Source: Micromussa lordhowensis (lineage: Eukaryota > Cnidaria > Anthozoa > Scleractinia > Lobophylliidae). Taken from it: a DNA stretch of 64,000 nt. This document shows positions 41,884 through 53,093 of the stretch, one piece after another (within the stretch, counting starts at the first letter, position 1; every line of letters starts with the position of its first letter). The DNA lies in the NCBI GenBank assembly GCA_964020085.1, contig CAXHUQ010000440.1:190001-254000 (forward strand). Direction: 5' to 3'. The notes beneath the pieces were generated by a model. The model saw only the letters and a program-made list of their open reading frames with translations, did not search any database and was not told the DNA's origin. The position numbers and the translations under genes were made by a program.

Positions 41884-42165
41884 TCACCGCACTGTCATGG
41901 GTAGGGGGTCATTAACCGCATGCCGAAAATTAACATCTTTACAAACTGAGATAATGTTTGCTCGAGCGAACATGTAACAGATTAATAGTAACATTATTAA
42001 TCCAAGTAGGGATGAATACAAAAAACCTACGCAATTAATTAAAAGAAAAGCATTAATTGACGTAAGTGCAGTAATCACAAAATAATAAGTTATGTTGTCC
42101 ATACTAATGCTGATCCGGTCAAATGTGCAAGAGCAAATGAATGATTCTTTCCTTCTCCTCGTCAA
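41884..42165 (-). other. possible membrane-protein fragment, weak
   Basis: Open frame of 93 residues with two adjacent hydrophobic stretches (YYFVITALTSINAFLLINCV and LYSSLLGLIMLLLICYMF). This could be part of a multi-pass receptor exon, but no diagnostic motif is present and no flanking exon was found. Confidence 0.18.
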
Positions 42166-42561
42166 AATAGTAAAGAACAGTTATCGATCCTGCGATTGAA
42201 CGCTTTCGGGGAAACAATGAATCACCGTTAGTCGCTGAAACCTGCTCCTTTGAAGAAGAGAAGATTGTCAGTTTCGCATTTGTAAACTCGCTTCTGGGAC
42301 CTGAGCTCAGGTGACCTGCAGAATTCCTAAAAACGTTTCCACTGGGTCCTGTGCTTGGTTGACTAATAATAATAATAATAAATAATGAGTCTTTATTTCA
42401 TCACAAGATAAAACTACATATCTTATGTCACAATAATTATATAAAATTGTTTAAAAATTTATCATTACAATAAATGCAGCTTAAAAATCAACCTATTAAC
42501 AAATGTGTTCATAAAACGTTCTGTATTAATTTGCGGGCGTCCGCAGCCTTTTTTCCTAAGA

Positions 42562-45500
42562 TTATGTACATAAGTCTTCTGGACAGGAGTGATGTGTTTC
42601 AGTGGGTGGCAATCCGTTGATCTTAATTTCTTTAAGCATGGTGGTTGCCGAGGAAATAAGACCTGCTGTAGAATTGTGCTTTTCCCTTGCAGCTCTAACC
42701 CTTTGTATCAGTTGTGTTTTTTTTTTCCAGCTTTTGCTGTAAGGTTTGCCCATTTCTTCTAGCACCTCTCTCAACAATTGAACAGTCATACATTCTGGGT
42801 TGCCTTCCTTCATCCTTTTCCTTTCTTCTCTTTTTTCGATCTCTTCCTTCCTCTCTCTTTCTTTGTCCATCAGCTGCAAACGTGGCAAATCCTTTAAAAC
42901 ATCCCTCAGGTCCACATTGACTGGCCATACTGGTCGTGTTACACTTACTCTTCCGACCACTTTTAACATTGAACAAACATGACACCAACGAAAGTTGTCA
43001 GTGGCTTCTAACTTCCAAAGAACTGAATCTTCCTTCCGAAAGTTAAGTACTCGAAAACAAATAGTAACCTTTTCCGATTTCTGTGAATCGGAGCGCCATT
43101 CAAAAACAGGAAAGTTCGATTTCAAGGAAGGTGATCGAACAATTCTGATGACAAGGCCAACATGCAGTCCCTCAGACGGTAACCACAAAGCAACAATATC
43201 ACTGAGGTAAGTCCCAGTGTCAACCCTTTGAGGTGCAAAAAGTTTTTCCACTTGTTCGTAAAAATCATTTCTGGCGGATTCCATCCAACATGCCAATCGT
43301 GGATGGATTCCATCCAACGTGCTAATCGTGAAGTGGCTGGACGGTATACTTTGCCCTCCTGTAAGGACAGAAATTCTGCAATGTGCTAGAATTGACCCTC
43401 ATACTCCACGTAATTTGGACGGATAGAATAATCAATTGTCCGTAACAGATTATTTTTCTTGGTTAGACGTAACCGTTTTGGCATAGGCTGTAGGCTTATG
43501 TTTTTGTCTGACAGCGAATTTGTGTCAGTTGACAAAGCTGTTACTTTGTTACGAAAGTGCTCTTTGATATCCTTGTGCTTCGGACAGATGAGGGTGTAAT
43601 CTTCTCTTTCCTTATCTCCTGCGAACTGAAGGGATAGGCACTGTTCGTGATACCATGCATTACAGCAAGGATAATTGCAACCTATCCACAATGTGTTTTT
43701 TGGAGGTTTGAATGTTGAATTATTATACTTGCATTTATTTTCCTTGTACAACGCGCAATGAGTAGGGCTATCTTCGTCTTCCTCTTCCGACTCTACCTGT
43801 TCAGACTGGTGTAAACAAGTTGCTGCAGCCAAATCAATGAAGGCATTGGAGGAAGAAGTACAATGTTCTTCGATTGCTGTTAGAAGAACGTCGCTATCCA
43901 AGTCAAGGAGCTCATCGCTGGCAATTACCTCGTTCTCATCAGGAGATTCCCATACTGCAAAGGTTCCTAAGCCTGGTGTATTAAGAGAAATTATGTCGTC
44001 ACCATCTTCTTTAAGGATGTTACCCTTTACCAAAGCTGGTAGCATTCCGATTAGTTGCAGTGTTTTTAGAACCTCTCGCTCTGCCATCATCATTCCTTCT
44101 TTGAGTTCCACGTCAATGTCCTGAAGCCAGTTCGGTGGTTGAATGTCTGGATTGACGCCACGCAATTTAAGTTCTTCTAACTTTTGAGCTCTACTAGAGA
44201 GGTCGATCATACCCTGCAGTGTAAGGTTTGGCTTTCCTCTGCAGAAGCAGCGCAATTTTGCAAAGAAATTCTCGCAACGTTGTGATCCGAATGTCCAGGG
44301 ATGAAATGCGTGGTTTGGGTAGTACATGGAAAACATTTTCATTGCGAGTATAAGGCCATGTCCGGCGAGGATTGTGTCTTCAAAGGTCTGTTGAGATATG
44401 AAATGCTTTTCGACATCGTAGTTCGAAATCCGCAGCCACACTCTCCAATATCGCAAGAAAGTTACGGGTGCCCATGCAGTGAATGACTGTAACATGGAGT
44501 GTCCCATTTTTAAATAGGCTCTAGTTGCAATAGTTTCCGAGTCACTCCAGTCCTTCATGCAAACTCTTACTTCTGTTTTCATTATTCCCATGGCAGCGTC
44601 AACATTCTGTTTATCTTTGACAAAAACGTCGCTTTTCCATAAACCTGACCAAATTCTGTCATTCTCAAAGACCTTCATCAAATGTTCTATTTGAGCGACA
44701 CCGCTGCCAATAATGAGAATGCGCTTTCTTAACAAGATGTCTCCAGTCTGGAAACATAACAGTCGGGACAGGATAATCGACGCCCAAGCCGTGAAAATTT
44801 TCCACTACAATGTTGAAATCAAATGAGTCATAAGTCAAACCGATCATATCATTTCTTTCTTCTAGGTTTTTTTTGAAGCGTTCAACATAGTATTTCCTGA
44901 ATTTAGAGTCGCCGTCCACACCAAGTCCAACGATTGTTATTTTGTTACGGGCACCCCACAGAATAGCTTGGTTATACCAATGTCTGATAAGTGTATAATC
45001 TTGACCTTTAAAAACTGGACCAACAGCCAATACTTTGTCTTTTAGTTCGAATTTCAATTCTTGTACCTTAGAACGATAGAGATCTAGGAGAGCACGCTGT
45101 TCAACCATATCTTGCAATAAACTTTGGATATTCATTGTACCCATTTCTTTCCTCGTAACGTCCGCCATTTCCAGAACGATCTTGTAAGGGCGCAAAGCTT
45201 TCTCTTCGAGGTTTTGAACATCACTTCTTATCGAAGCTAAAATTTGAGTAGCAATGCTTTGTCCATATGTGGCCGATGAAACCATACATGAAAAAACTGC
45301 ATTTTGTGCAACCTTTACCATAGCCATCTCCTCTCGCTCACACCTGTGAATGTTTTCCCTGACAATTTTCTCGATGGGAAGGTAGTGTGTGGTGTTAGTA
45401 ATACCAGGTGCGGGTTGTTTTGATACGGTGGAGCTACATGCTTTCGCTATAGACTTTCCAAGTCTTGCCCCAAACTCTTTTTCCGCTTGACTCTTAACAT

Positions 45501-45823
45501 TAGAAGTGATCTAACAGAAAAACCGAAGCAGTAAGGACCACTTACGATAATGCTGCTGCTTTACGCAGAATCTGAGCTAATCAGGCAAAAACTGTAAAAC
45601 ATGTTTTTTAAGTTAATATCACCGAGGTGAAGGTTCACGAAATAAGGGAGGGGAGGGGGGGTATCAGTCTTCATCTTTAGATCAATAATAATTTACTTAC
45701 CGTCCTAATATTGTGCTCATCGATCACAGACGAGGCTAAAGCTCTTCCTTGACTAACTGCACATGATTGAGGTGTTGGTGCACTAGCTGATGCCAGTGTT
45801 GATGGAGAGGCACTCTTTCTCGT
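42562..45823 (-). pseudogene. P-element-like transposase with PHD-like finger and SAP-like C-terminus, broken
   Basis: Upstream exon 45823-45701 (TRKSASPSTLASASAPT) splices in phase at gtaagt to an exon from 45510. The transposase-like core has HWYNQAILWGARNKITIVG, VPTVMFPDWRHLVKK, then LWKSDVFVKDKQNVDAAMGI and HPWTFGSQRCENFFAKLRCF; the last resembles the P-element/THAP9 C-terminal ENFF block. A Cys/His finger follows (IGCNYPCCNAWYHEQCLSL...CPKHKDIKEH, about 43560-43700). The C-terminal region (43317-42562) is Lys/Glu-rich with a SAP-like helix pair (MTVQLLREVLEEMGKPYSKS). Breaks: frameshift near 44730, TAG at 43386-43388, and a 29-bp tandem duplication at 43276-43333. The same frame continues across the TAG, and omitting the duplication keeps it open, so these ORFs are one gene. 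Confidence 0.62.
43276..43333. repeat. 29-bp tandem duplication disrupting an ORF
   Basis: ggattccatccaacatgcca starts at 43276 and a near-identical copy at 43305, period 29. The copies differ at two or more positions (acatgcca versus acgtgcta). As 29 is not a multiple of three it shifts the minus-strand frame. Confidence 0.85.
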
Positions 45824-46263
45824 CTTAGAGAAAAATTCAGTTAATTGGCGACATCCTCACAAAAACAGAAACAGAAACAATTTTTTTTCAGGAACCAACC
45901 TCGTAAGACGTTGCAGCTGAATCCTTGTTAGCTCATGCAAATGCTGAGAACTAGCATTTATCGAACATCGCATAAGCCGCGTGTTAATTACACAGGTCAG
46001 GGTTAATACAGTGCTTCCTGTTACTTTTCCCACCACTCACATCAAGCTGTGCGTCCAGTGTCGCATTACTTCGACCTATGTTTATTCGCCTACACGTGTG
46101 TTTAGGTCAGTTCCTCTACTTTTATTCGCTGGTTTCCTTATTTTGGGTCTGAAAATGTCCGATTGACTGAAGGTGAGAAGTGTTTTTTTTTAACTTCATT
46201 TTGAATTATACACATTTACAGCTGAGCGTCGAGATTTTAAACAATAACATCTTCATTTCCTAG

Positions 46264-47129
46264 ATTACCGTTGAAATACCTCGCAGCGAAGAAGAAAATC
46301 TGAAAACGTTTCTCGAACAATGCGGCGGGAAAACTTGTGAGGGTATGTTCAGCTAAGTTATCCGGTTGCACTCCTTGTCAAAAATTACTAACATGAGATT
46401 TAAGTCTGAATTAAACTTAGTAGAACTCAGGGACATTCCAAGAGATGCTTCCCATATTTGATCAATCGACTCATTGTTTAATATACACTGTCAACTGTTT
46501 TAGATGTAGGGGAGACTGGCAATAACGAGGGAGAGGAAAACGAAGTTGCAGTCAGCCCAGTGTCAATCGCGAATGATGTACGGAAATGGCTGAGGGATAA
46601 CGCGGTTTCGGTGGGCGTTTTTGCAAAAGAAGTTGTCAACCGATGGCAAGGTACTCTATCTTCCCTTCTCAATGGACCACCTGAGGTGCTTCCTTCAGGC
46701 ACTGGATGCGAGCCGTTGGAAAAAATGAAAACATTTCTGACAAGCCCTGAAGAGCGGCAAAAGCTATTAGATAAAAAAATCATGAAAGGTAATGTAATTT
46801 TTTTTAAACTGATTTTTCATTGAATTTAAAGTAGGTAATTTGCTTATTTATTATTATCACTATTTTTGTCTTTACGGGAAGATCATTTGAGAAAACACTG
46901 GACAAAAGCGGCACTGTGGTCGCAGTTTCGTCAGGTTTCAGTGAGGGTCTTTCTTTTTTTGTGGTTCTCCGTTCACAGGCCAAAAGAAACCAAAACTTCG
47001 AAAAAACGGAAGGTTTTCCAGAAAGTGGAAATTGCAAGCATGGATGCGGTTTTTAAGGCCTCGAATGGCCTGCCGTCTGCCAGCATGACAGAACGGCTCG
47101 CGGAGTCCATGGACTTGACAACAATCCAG
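46264..47129 (+). CDS. CUT-domain plus partial homeodomain protein exons
   Basis: Three exons with compatible GT-AG sites: 46264-46342, 46504-46788 and 46988-47129. The first reads ITVEIPRSEEENLKTFLEQC. The second holds a CUT domain (VSIANDVRKWLRDNAVSVGV then FAKEVVNRWQGTLSSLLNGP), closest by eye to SATB/Onecut-type CUT repeats. The third holds the N-terminal two helices of a homeodomain (KRKVFQKVEIASMDAVFKAS then TERLAESMDLTTIQ). It ends exactly where many homeobox genes have an intron, before the WFxNxR recognition helix. I did not find the exon for that helix downstream. Likely a nuclear DNA-binding regulator, or a remnant. The 5-prime exon and start codon are not identified. Confidence 0.6.
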
Positions 47130-47852
47130 GTAATAAAAATTATCGTTTAGTTCTCACCTTTCGGTCTTGACATTTTTACGTTGTTTTCCTCGTCTAGTAT
47201 CCATCCTGCTTTTATTTGGTGGGTCTTTTCCCCAGTGCGACGTTTCAGTAACCAAACGGCTTGAAAAGAATTCTGGATCTTTAACGTCGCTTGACAAGCC
47301 TCACACTCAAAGCTACTTTCAAAATTATTTTGGGATGAAATCGCCGAGTATCCCAAGGAATTTTGCTGTTTTTGAATGGCAGTGATACTCGTGTGAGGTG
47401 TGCAGTATGTGGGAGAAAAGCTAAACGATAAAGTGACCAGGAGGTGAAGTAACACAGTGCTCAACATCATTGAAAATGAATGAACTCGCCTAGCTTTCCA
47501 TTTACTTGAATGAGTTATCACACGGCCTGCACTGCACACGCCACTGACACGCTTGCAGTGCTCTGTGAGAATGCCAATTGTTTGTTATACTCCCCCATGT
47601 GGCTCCCGGTCATCTTGTTACAAAAGACGTGTGACATTTTGCAGGCAAGTGAAAAAAGAAGACAGTTCTCTGCAGTTCTTGACTAACCGATTATGAATTT
47701 TTAAAGATTGTATAAAGCCCATTTTTTCAAAACACGAACGAGGAACAGAATCGCTTAAAGAAGTCTGGGTATAGCGCAATTTGTGATGTCATTCCAGGTC
47801 ATTAATTGCCTTCTTGTTTAGGACAGTCTTTGCTTTGATTACAAGAAAGAAA
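47130..47852. other. non-coding between homeobox exon and THAP exon
   Basis: Open frames on both strands but none recognised; a homeodomain helix-3 exon was looked for and not seen. Confidence 0.4.
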
Positions 47853-48094
47853 ATGCCGGATAAATGCGTTGTTTTCGGATGCAACAACAGGCCAAGCAAG
47901 GGAAAGGGCATATCCCTTCATCCAATTCCTTTTGACTGGACTGATGACACGGAGAAGCGCAAAAGAAGAAAGAAGTGGGTTGACTTCGTAAAATTAAAGC
48001 GTGCTCGTTGGGAAACTACGAAATATTTGGCGGTGTGTTCGAAACAATTCCCGGATGAAGAGTACTCGGTTATGTTTTCTGATTTAGCTAAGAT

Positions 48095-49485
48095 TGATTG
48101 GAAAAATTTCCATATAACCCCATGCATTTATTATGCACGCAGATTGATTAATTATGTATGCGCTCTATTGTTTCAGAAGACAATAGCAACCCCTTAAGGT
48201 ATTGAATATATACATTGATAATTATTACTTACTGTATGAATAAAAGAGGATTTCATTTCGCGCTGTCTTTTTGCCGACTGTCTTCTTCCCCTACCTCCAT
48301 TCTTCTTTTTCTCCTTCGTATTTCCCAGGCTCCATACGCATTATTTTTCCTTTTTTCCTTTTTCCCCTGCAGGTCTCGAACTCCTTACCTTTCACATACC
48401 TCTCGCTTACCAGCTTTGATTCTACACCACTACACTACGAGGCTCAGATGAGAATTACCCCTCCAAAAATCATTTACATTTCACTTGACTCGTTAACATT
48501 CCTAAAAATTTACATTCCAATTTACTTATTCATCTGTTTAAAGCATTTTTACGCTGCACGAAAACATCCATTGGATTTTTTAGCCAGCTGGGTCCCTTGT
48601 GAGTTTCGTTTCTTCTTCGTTGAGTTCACTTGAAAACTGACCTGAAGAGTAGTATAGGCTCACGGTATCGTTTAGGTTAAGGACCGTTTCACCGCTGTAA
48701 GACCATCTTCGCAATGATCTTCTCGATTTTTGAATGCTCTGGCTACTTCTGAAGTCTACGACGTCTTTGATTGTTTGTCATCTTTCTGTGCCAGTGGAGA
48801 TGTATTGCTTTACTCCAGTACCAGCTTATGCGACACGAAAGGTGCATACAGTCGTTAATCGAACCTGCCCGCTTTTTATAACATGGGCTCGAGAAAGATG
48901 GATATTAACGAACTTCAGGAAACAAAATGCACCGCAGCAAATGAAAGCAGAACAGTTGATGCCGCGGCTTTGCGCAAGTATATCAGGGTGAAGAAGTGGT
49001 TTATTGCACAGGATTTTCTTTAATGTACAGAATCAAAATACTCGCTGGCCTTAACAACATTTTATAGCTAACCGCAAGCCACTTTTTTGCTTAGGCCTAA
49101 ATTGCTATTTTTAAAGCATTTTTACACTGTTGCATAGGACTAAATCGCTATTTTTTTGAGCAGGTTTTAGTCTGCTCTTTAATTTTCAATGCGCCATAAA
49201 AATGAAATTTAGATTTCGTTTTCCCGTAATTTGGCCCTTAAAATTGTTTCTTTTTCTCTGTCTTTTTAAACTCGATGCATTTTTCCGCATTTTGGACCTA
49301 AAATTTGAAAAAAATTTCTAAGTTTAAAAGAATGCGAGACTTGGCAAATGGCAAATTTTATAGTTATTCAAAGCGGATAAGTCTCAAAGGGACTCTATTG
49401 TTTTGGCTATTGTTTAGTTAAACAAAGAACAGTATGCATAATTAATGCATGGGGTTATACGGAAATCTTGCTGATTGATTTTCAG
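48095..49485. mobile_element. TIR-bounded insertion, about 1.4 kb, inside THAP gene
   Basis: The left end (gattggaaaaatttccatataaccccatgca...) and the reverse complement of the right end (aatcagcaagatttccgtataaccccatgca...) match over about 45 bp. Looser similarity continues inward (aacaatag, ctctattg). No transposase is encoded. It contains a tRNA-like SINE segment. The superfamily is unknown and no clear target duplication was seen. Confidence 0.6.
48260..48447 (-). mobile_element. tRNA-derived SINE-like sequence 2
   Basis: The minus strand has an A-box-like tagtgtagtgg, then ctggtaagcgagaggt and a B-box-like agttcgagacc about 50 bases later, followed by a purine-rich tail. This is the layout of a polymerase III promoter in a tRNA-derived SINE head. 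It lacks a cloverleaf good enough to be a real tRNA. Confidence 0.5.
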
Positions 49486-49902
49486 AGAAGGCTGTGGAAG
49501 GATGGTATTGGGATTTTTGTCTTCCCAACGATCCGCGTACCTTGTATTTCGATGGAAAGTAAACCAATTGAAAGCAAGCGAAGGTGAGAACAAAATATGC
49601 ATTCATGTGTTATGAGTAGTTTTCGATCGTGCTACATTTGCATTTCGTCGTAAACATGTTTCTTTCACTTACTTTGCATTTGTAACCGTCACCTGGTTGT
49701 CAATAGTGTATTCCTCTAAAACAATTTGCTATGTTTCCCTTTATTCAGAGGAAGAAAGACGCTTTGGAAAGTCCGGAAATTTGTGTACACAACGCTCGAA
49801 GCTCGCAGGTCGTTTCTGCGGCCTCGGAATTCCGAGCTTGAGTCAAAGCTAGTATCGCTGAACGACATTATCAATAGATGTGATTATTACGTATTTTTTT
49901 AG

Positions 49903-51057
49903 TTGAATAAACGTTCTTTCAACAAAATACTGAACGCTGAAAACACCGAACCCGTAATATAAGGACAATAACCGAAGCGATGTGCGAGCAAAGGCCTGGA
50001 ATGACGTCACTAGTCCCATTCTCCGCTTTGCTTTCAGGTGATTTTCATTAACATGAGACACACTGACAAGTACTGTACACTCCACTCTACTTTTCCCGAA
50101 TCTTGTTGCATGTGAAAAAAATCAAATAAATTAGTTTCTATTTGCCTAATTTTAGCTGACTAGGCAATATGTTGATGTAATTAATTGATCAATCTAGTGT
50201 TAGACTTATTTTGTTGATCTTTCCTGTAAGCGACCACTTTGTCGTGCACCAAGGGTGGTCGCTTACGAGAGAGTTGACTGTATTAAGTTCCATCGATGCA
50301 GGTTATCCAAGTCCTCCCAGAACATGCCATCACATCAGTTAACCAGTAAGAACTTGAAGATTCCCTTGCCCACTTGACACTTTACTGTTTTGTGAGGCCC
50401 TATTAGAGTGAATGCCCATACCTTCCGTCAACATTTCAAAAATCTAGAGTCATTATTGTAAAAAGTTTTTATGTCGTTTGTCGGAATTTCATGAAGTGAA
50501 ATTTAACGTAGACTCTGACAACTCTTTCAAAGGCAAACAATTTGTGAAAATTAATCTACGTGTGAAAACATGTCACCTAAATGCTTTTAAATCTCAGCAG
50601 TGACAGAATTCGCTGTATATGTTGGTAGCCCAAGGTAATTCTTGTTGAGAGAATCCTGTCGCTCGTCACTTTTTCGCGGTTTTCATGTCGGCGTTACCTG
50701 TGGGAATTTAACACCTTTACGTATTTATATCAGAAACATGATAGCTATTTCATTATTTTGTAATACCGCCGATCAATTTTTTTTAAGGTCGCGGATATTC
50801 TGTCTGGTGACATTGTTGCTCTATACTATCTGGAGCTTCAAATTGCTGAAAATGCAGTCATTGTTTTAAACAATCAAAGGCTCCTGTGAGCCAGCTCATG
50901 GATGATTTGGATGAATGTAGAAAAGTTAGTTGAATAAAAAGAGAAGAGGAATTGATCATCGTGGAGTTCTTCTTGGTACAGAAGTAAAAAACAGCAAAAT
51001 AAACATCCTCTGATGCATTGGTTCTGATGTCCAGTGATTGCTTATTGACACCCTTTA
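49903..51057. other. non-coding stretch with a short hairpin
   Basis: No gene recognised. A hairpin at 50226-50266 (gtaagcgaccactt and complement) looks like the core of a small inverted-repeat element. Confidence 0.45.
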
Positions 51058-51357
51058 GGTAAAAGTAAGGTCTTCGTACAGGATAAGTGGTCCACCAGGA
51101 CGAAGCTTATCCCGGTTTCTGTAGCATGAAGCGACTAGGATTAATTCTATTCCTCCCTGGATGGAATACTAGTCCACTGCAGGGTTGTAAACCCCCAGCA
51201 TTAAATTTGCCAGTTCCCATTTATACAGGGAGAGGCACTGTGAGAGTAAAGTGCCTTGCCCAACAGTACAACACAATGTCCCTGGCCTGGGCTCGAACCT
51301 GGACTGCTCAATCCGGAGACAAGCACACTAACCATGAGGCCACCATGCCTCCCACCC
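51058..51357 (-). mobile_element. tRNA-derived SINE, about 300 bp
   Basis: Read on the minus strand from 51357: gggaggcatggtggcctcat ggttag (A-box like that of tRNA-Glu/Asp types), then aggttcgagccc (B box) about 40 bases later. The body includes ttgggcaaggcactttactc and ends near 51060. The plus-strand ORF here is an artefact. Promoter boxes plus an unrelated body identify a SINE. Confidence 0.75.
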
Positions 51358-53093
51358 TTTAGGTGGCTAAATTTGCTCTATGGAAAAAAAACTATTTTAT
51401 AAATTATGAATAACCATTAATTACATAATTGAAAATAGATTTCAAATGAGTGCAACAACAAAATCAAGATGAACACTGCTTTTATTAGGAGCATTTTCCT
51501 TCTCATCAAGTCAACTGAAATACTTCTTCCATAATGTAGCCCATAAAAGCTAAGAGGAGACATTCTGGCCAGCAGTCTCCCATACAGACACATTATACAA
51601 TGTTTGCTCAGTTATAAATAACAATCTTATAGGAGCAGGGCACACATACAGTAGAAGTACAGCATGATAACCACCATTTTAAGAACTGAATGGAAATTTA
51701 ACAGGTATAAGCTGGAACAGTTAGGATAGCTTATACTTCAATTAAATATTGCAAGATTTGTACATGTATTTTATTTTAAATAGAGACAGATAAACACATT
51801 CAGCTTTTGTGTTCCTTTATGATGGGTTCTTAAACTTTTTCATTTCATTGTAGTCCTAACAAAAGGACTGATTGTGCTTCTCCACAATTTTAAGTTTCTG
51901 TGCAATTTCTGTATTCCACTCTAAAGCTATAAGTTTATTTCTTGAGTTAAGGTGTGACACACATAGTAAGTTTAGATGGATTTAACTTTTCAACAGTTTA
52001 AGTGTCAGCTGACACAAGTCTTGAAAGCAGCTTATTCTCTTTTTATTATATGTAATTTGGCTTCCTTCCTTATTTTAGGAAGCCAACACCCTTTCAGTTT
52101 TAATTTTAATTTCATGTTAATTTAATTTCTGTTAAGTGCAAGGGCCAATAAAGTTGTTGTTGTTGTTGTTTGTAAGCAAGAGAATTCCACATCCATCTGT
52201 AAATCTCAGATTAATTCCATGAAGTTTTCAGGGTGACTTGTGTTGTTAACACCAGTTTGTACTAAGTCTTTTGATATTATATCTGGCAGCTGATAAACAG
52301 TAAGGTTGGTGTTAACATTAACATCTGCTTACTGCAGTCGTTATTGCAGTGTTCATTAGAGTTAAATGCAGATGCTCAATAGTACAACTTGCTTCCCCTG
52401 CAATGCACAATAAAGATAATAGTGACATGTTAAATGGTTACACACTGTATAATATACTGTCACTGAAAATATGAATATCTTTAATTTCCTTCCCTTTCTC
52501 CTCCATTGCCCCCCCCCCCCCCTAATAAAAATAAGCTACTTACCTAACTGTGCAGTGTCCCAGTGTATTTCTTGCTTTTCTGGAAAGAGTTAGAAAAAGA
52601 GTAAGAAAGGAAATGCCAGTTATTTTGTCACACTTTTGCCGAAGAAACATTGGGGCTAAAACATTCCTTTTAACCTGGGAAAAATGTATTGTTATGTACA
52701 GCATCTGTACATATTGGTAGAGTTACATGTAATTTTGAATGTCTATGAAGACTAGGAATTTAGGGACATGTCATGAATAGCATAGTAAATTCACACCATT
52801 CTTTGTTTCTGCCAATAAATGTTCTGGTTGTTTTGCCATGTGATTTAAATAGTTGCTTGATACATTTAGATATATGTATTTATTTGGTATGTAAAGTTTC
52901 CATATCCGGCTAAATTGTGTATTAATAATGATCTCATATGATACATATAGGGAAATATTTAAACAGCTTTCATGGAAATATAAATAGGCTTATGATCAGT
53001 GCAGTAAGACTCCAGGGTACCTGACGATTGTACACATTGGTATAAACATGATCTACAGTATCTGTGTACGGTAGTCAGTAGTGAACTGGTTAA
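51358..53093. other. non-coding stretch, simple repeats only
   Basis: Contains a GTT array (about 52155-52173) and a C homopolymer (about 52508-52521). No coding exon, tRNA or mobile element was recognised. Confidence 0.5.

Larger units (their letters stand above)
39941..42561. other. long non-coding stretch with diverged repeats
   Basis: Two diverged copies of a sequence containing cggtgacccccc...ttttt and aaaatctgtgygtg lie near 40325-40430 and 40685-40790. An ATCGAT-rich palindrome is at 40797-40893, a short CAAGA array near 41540-41562, and a TAA array at about 42364-42386. No convincing gene. A minus ORF (41884-42165) has two hydrophobic segments but no recognisable family. Confidence 0.5.
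47853..49902 (+). pseudogene. THAP-domain gene split by a TIR element
   Basis: Exon 1 starts MPDKCVVFGCNNRPSKGKGI and runs through RRKKWVDFVKLKRARWETTK to AVCSKQFPDEEYSVMF, a C2CH THAP DNA-binding domain (about 80 residues). The zinc ligand that should be His after the third Cys is Gln here (CSKQF for CSxHF). Downstream exons in phase: 49486-49582 (RRLWKDGIGIFVFPTIRVPC, the usual THAP follow-on region) and 49749-49902 (coiled coil RNSELESKLVSLNDIINRCD, then TAG). Exon 1 is interrupted near 48095 by a TIR-bounded insertion whose right end supplies the acceptor (ttgattttcag) of the next exon. Role: DNA binding, partner unknown; the zinc-ligand change and insertion suggest decay. Confidence 0.6.

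Noticed and set aside
47147..47539. Minus-strand ORF with AVWLLKRRTGEKTHQIK as a homeodomain helix-3 exon
   Set aside because: It is on the wrong strand for the CUT/homeobox gene and lacks the WFxNxR pattern.
48271..48633. Hydrophobic plus-strand ORF as a membrane protein
   Set aside because: It arises from the pyrimidine-rich strand of a SINE inside the TIR element.
51285..51357. A functional tRNA gene on the minus strand
   Set aside because: A and B boxes are present but the arms do not pair as a full cloverleaf and a long SINE body follows directly.
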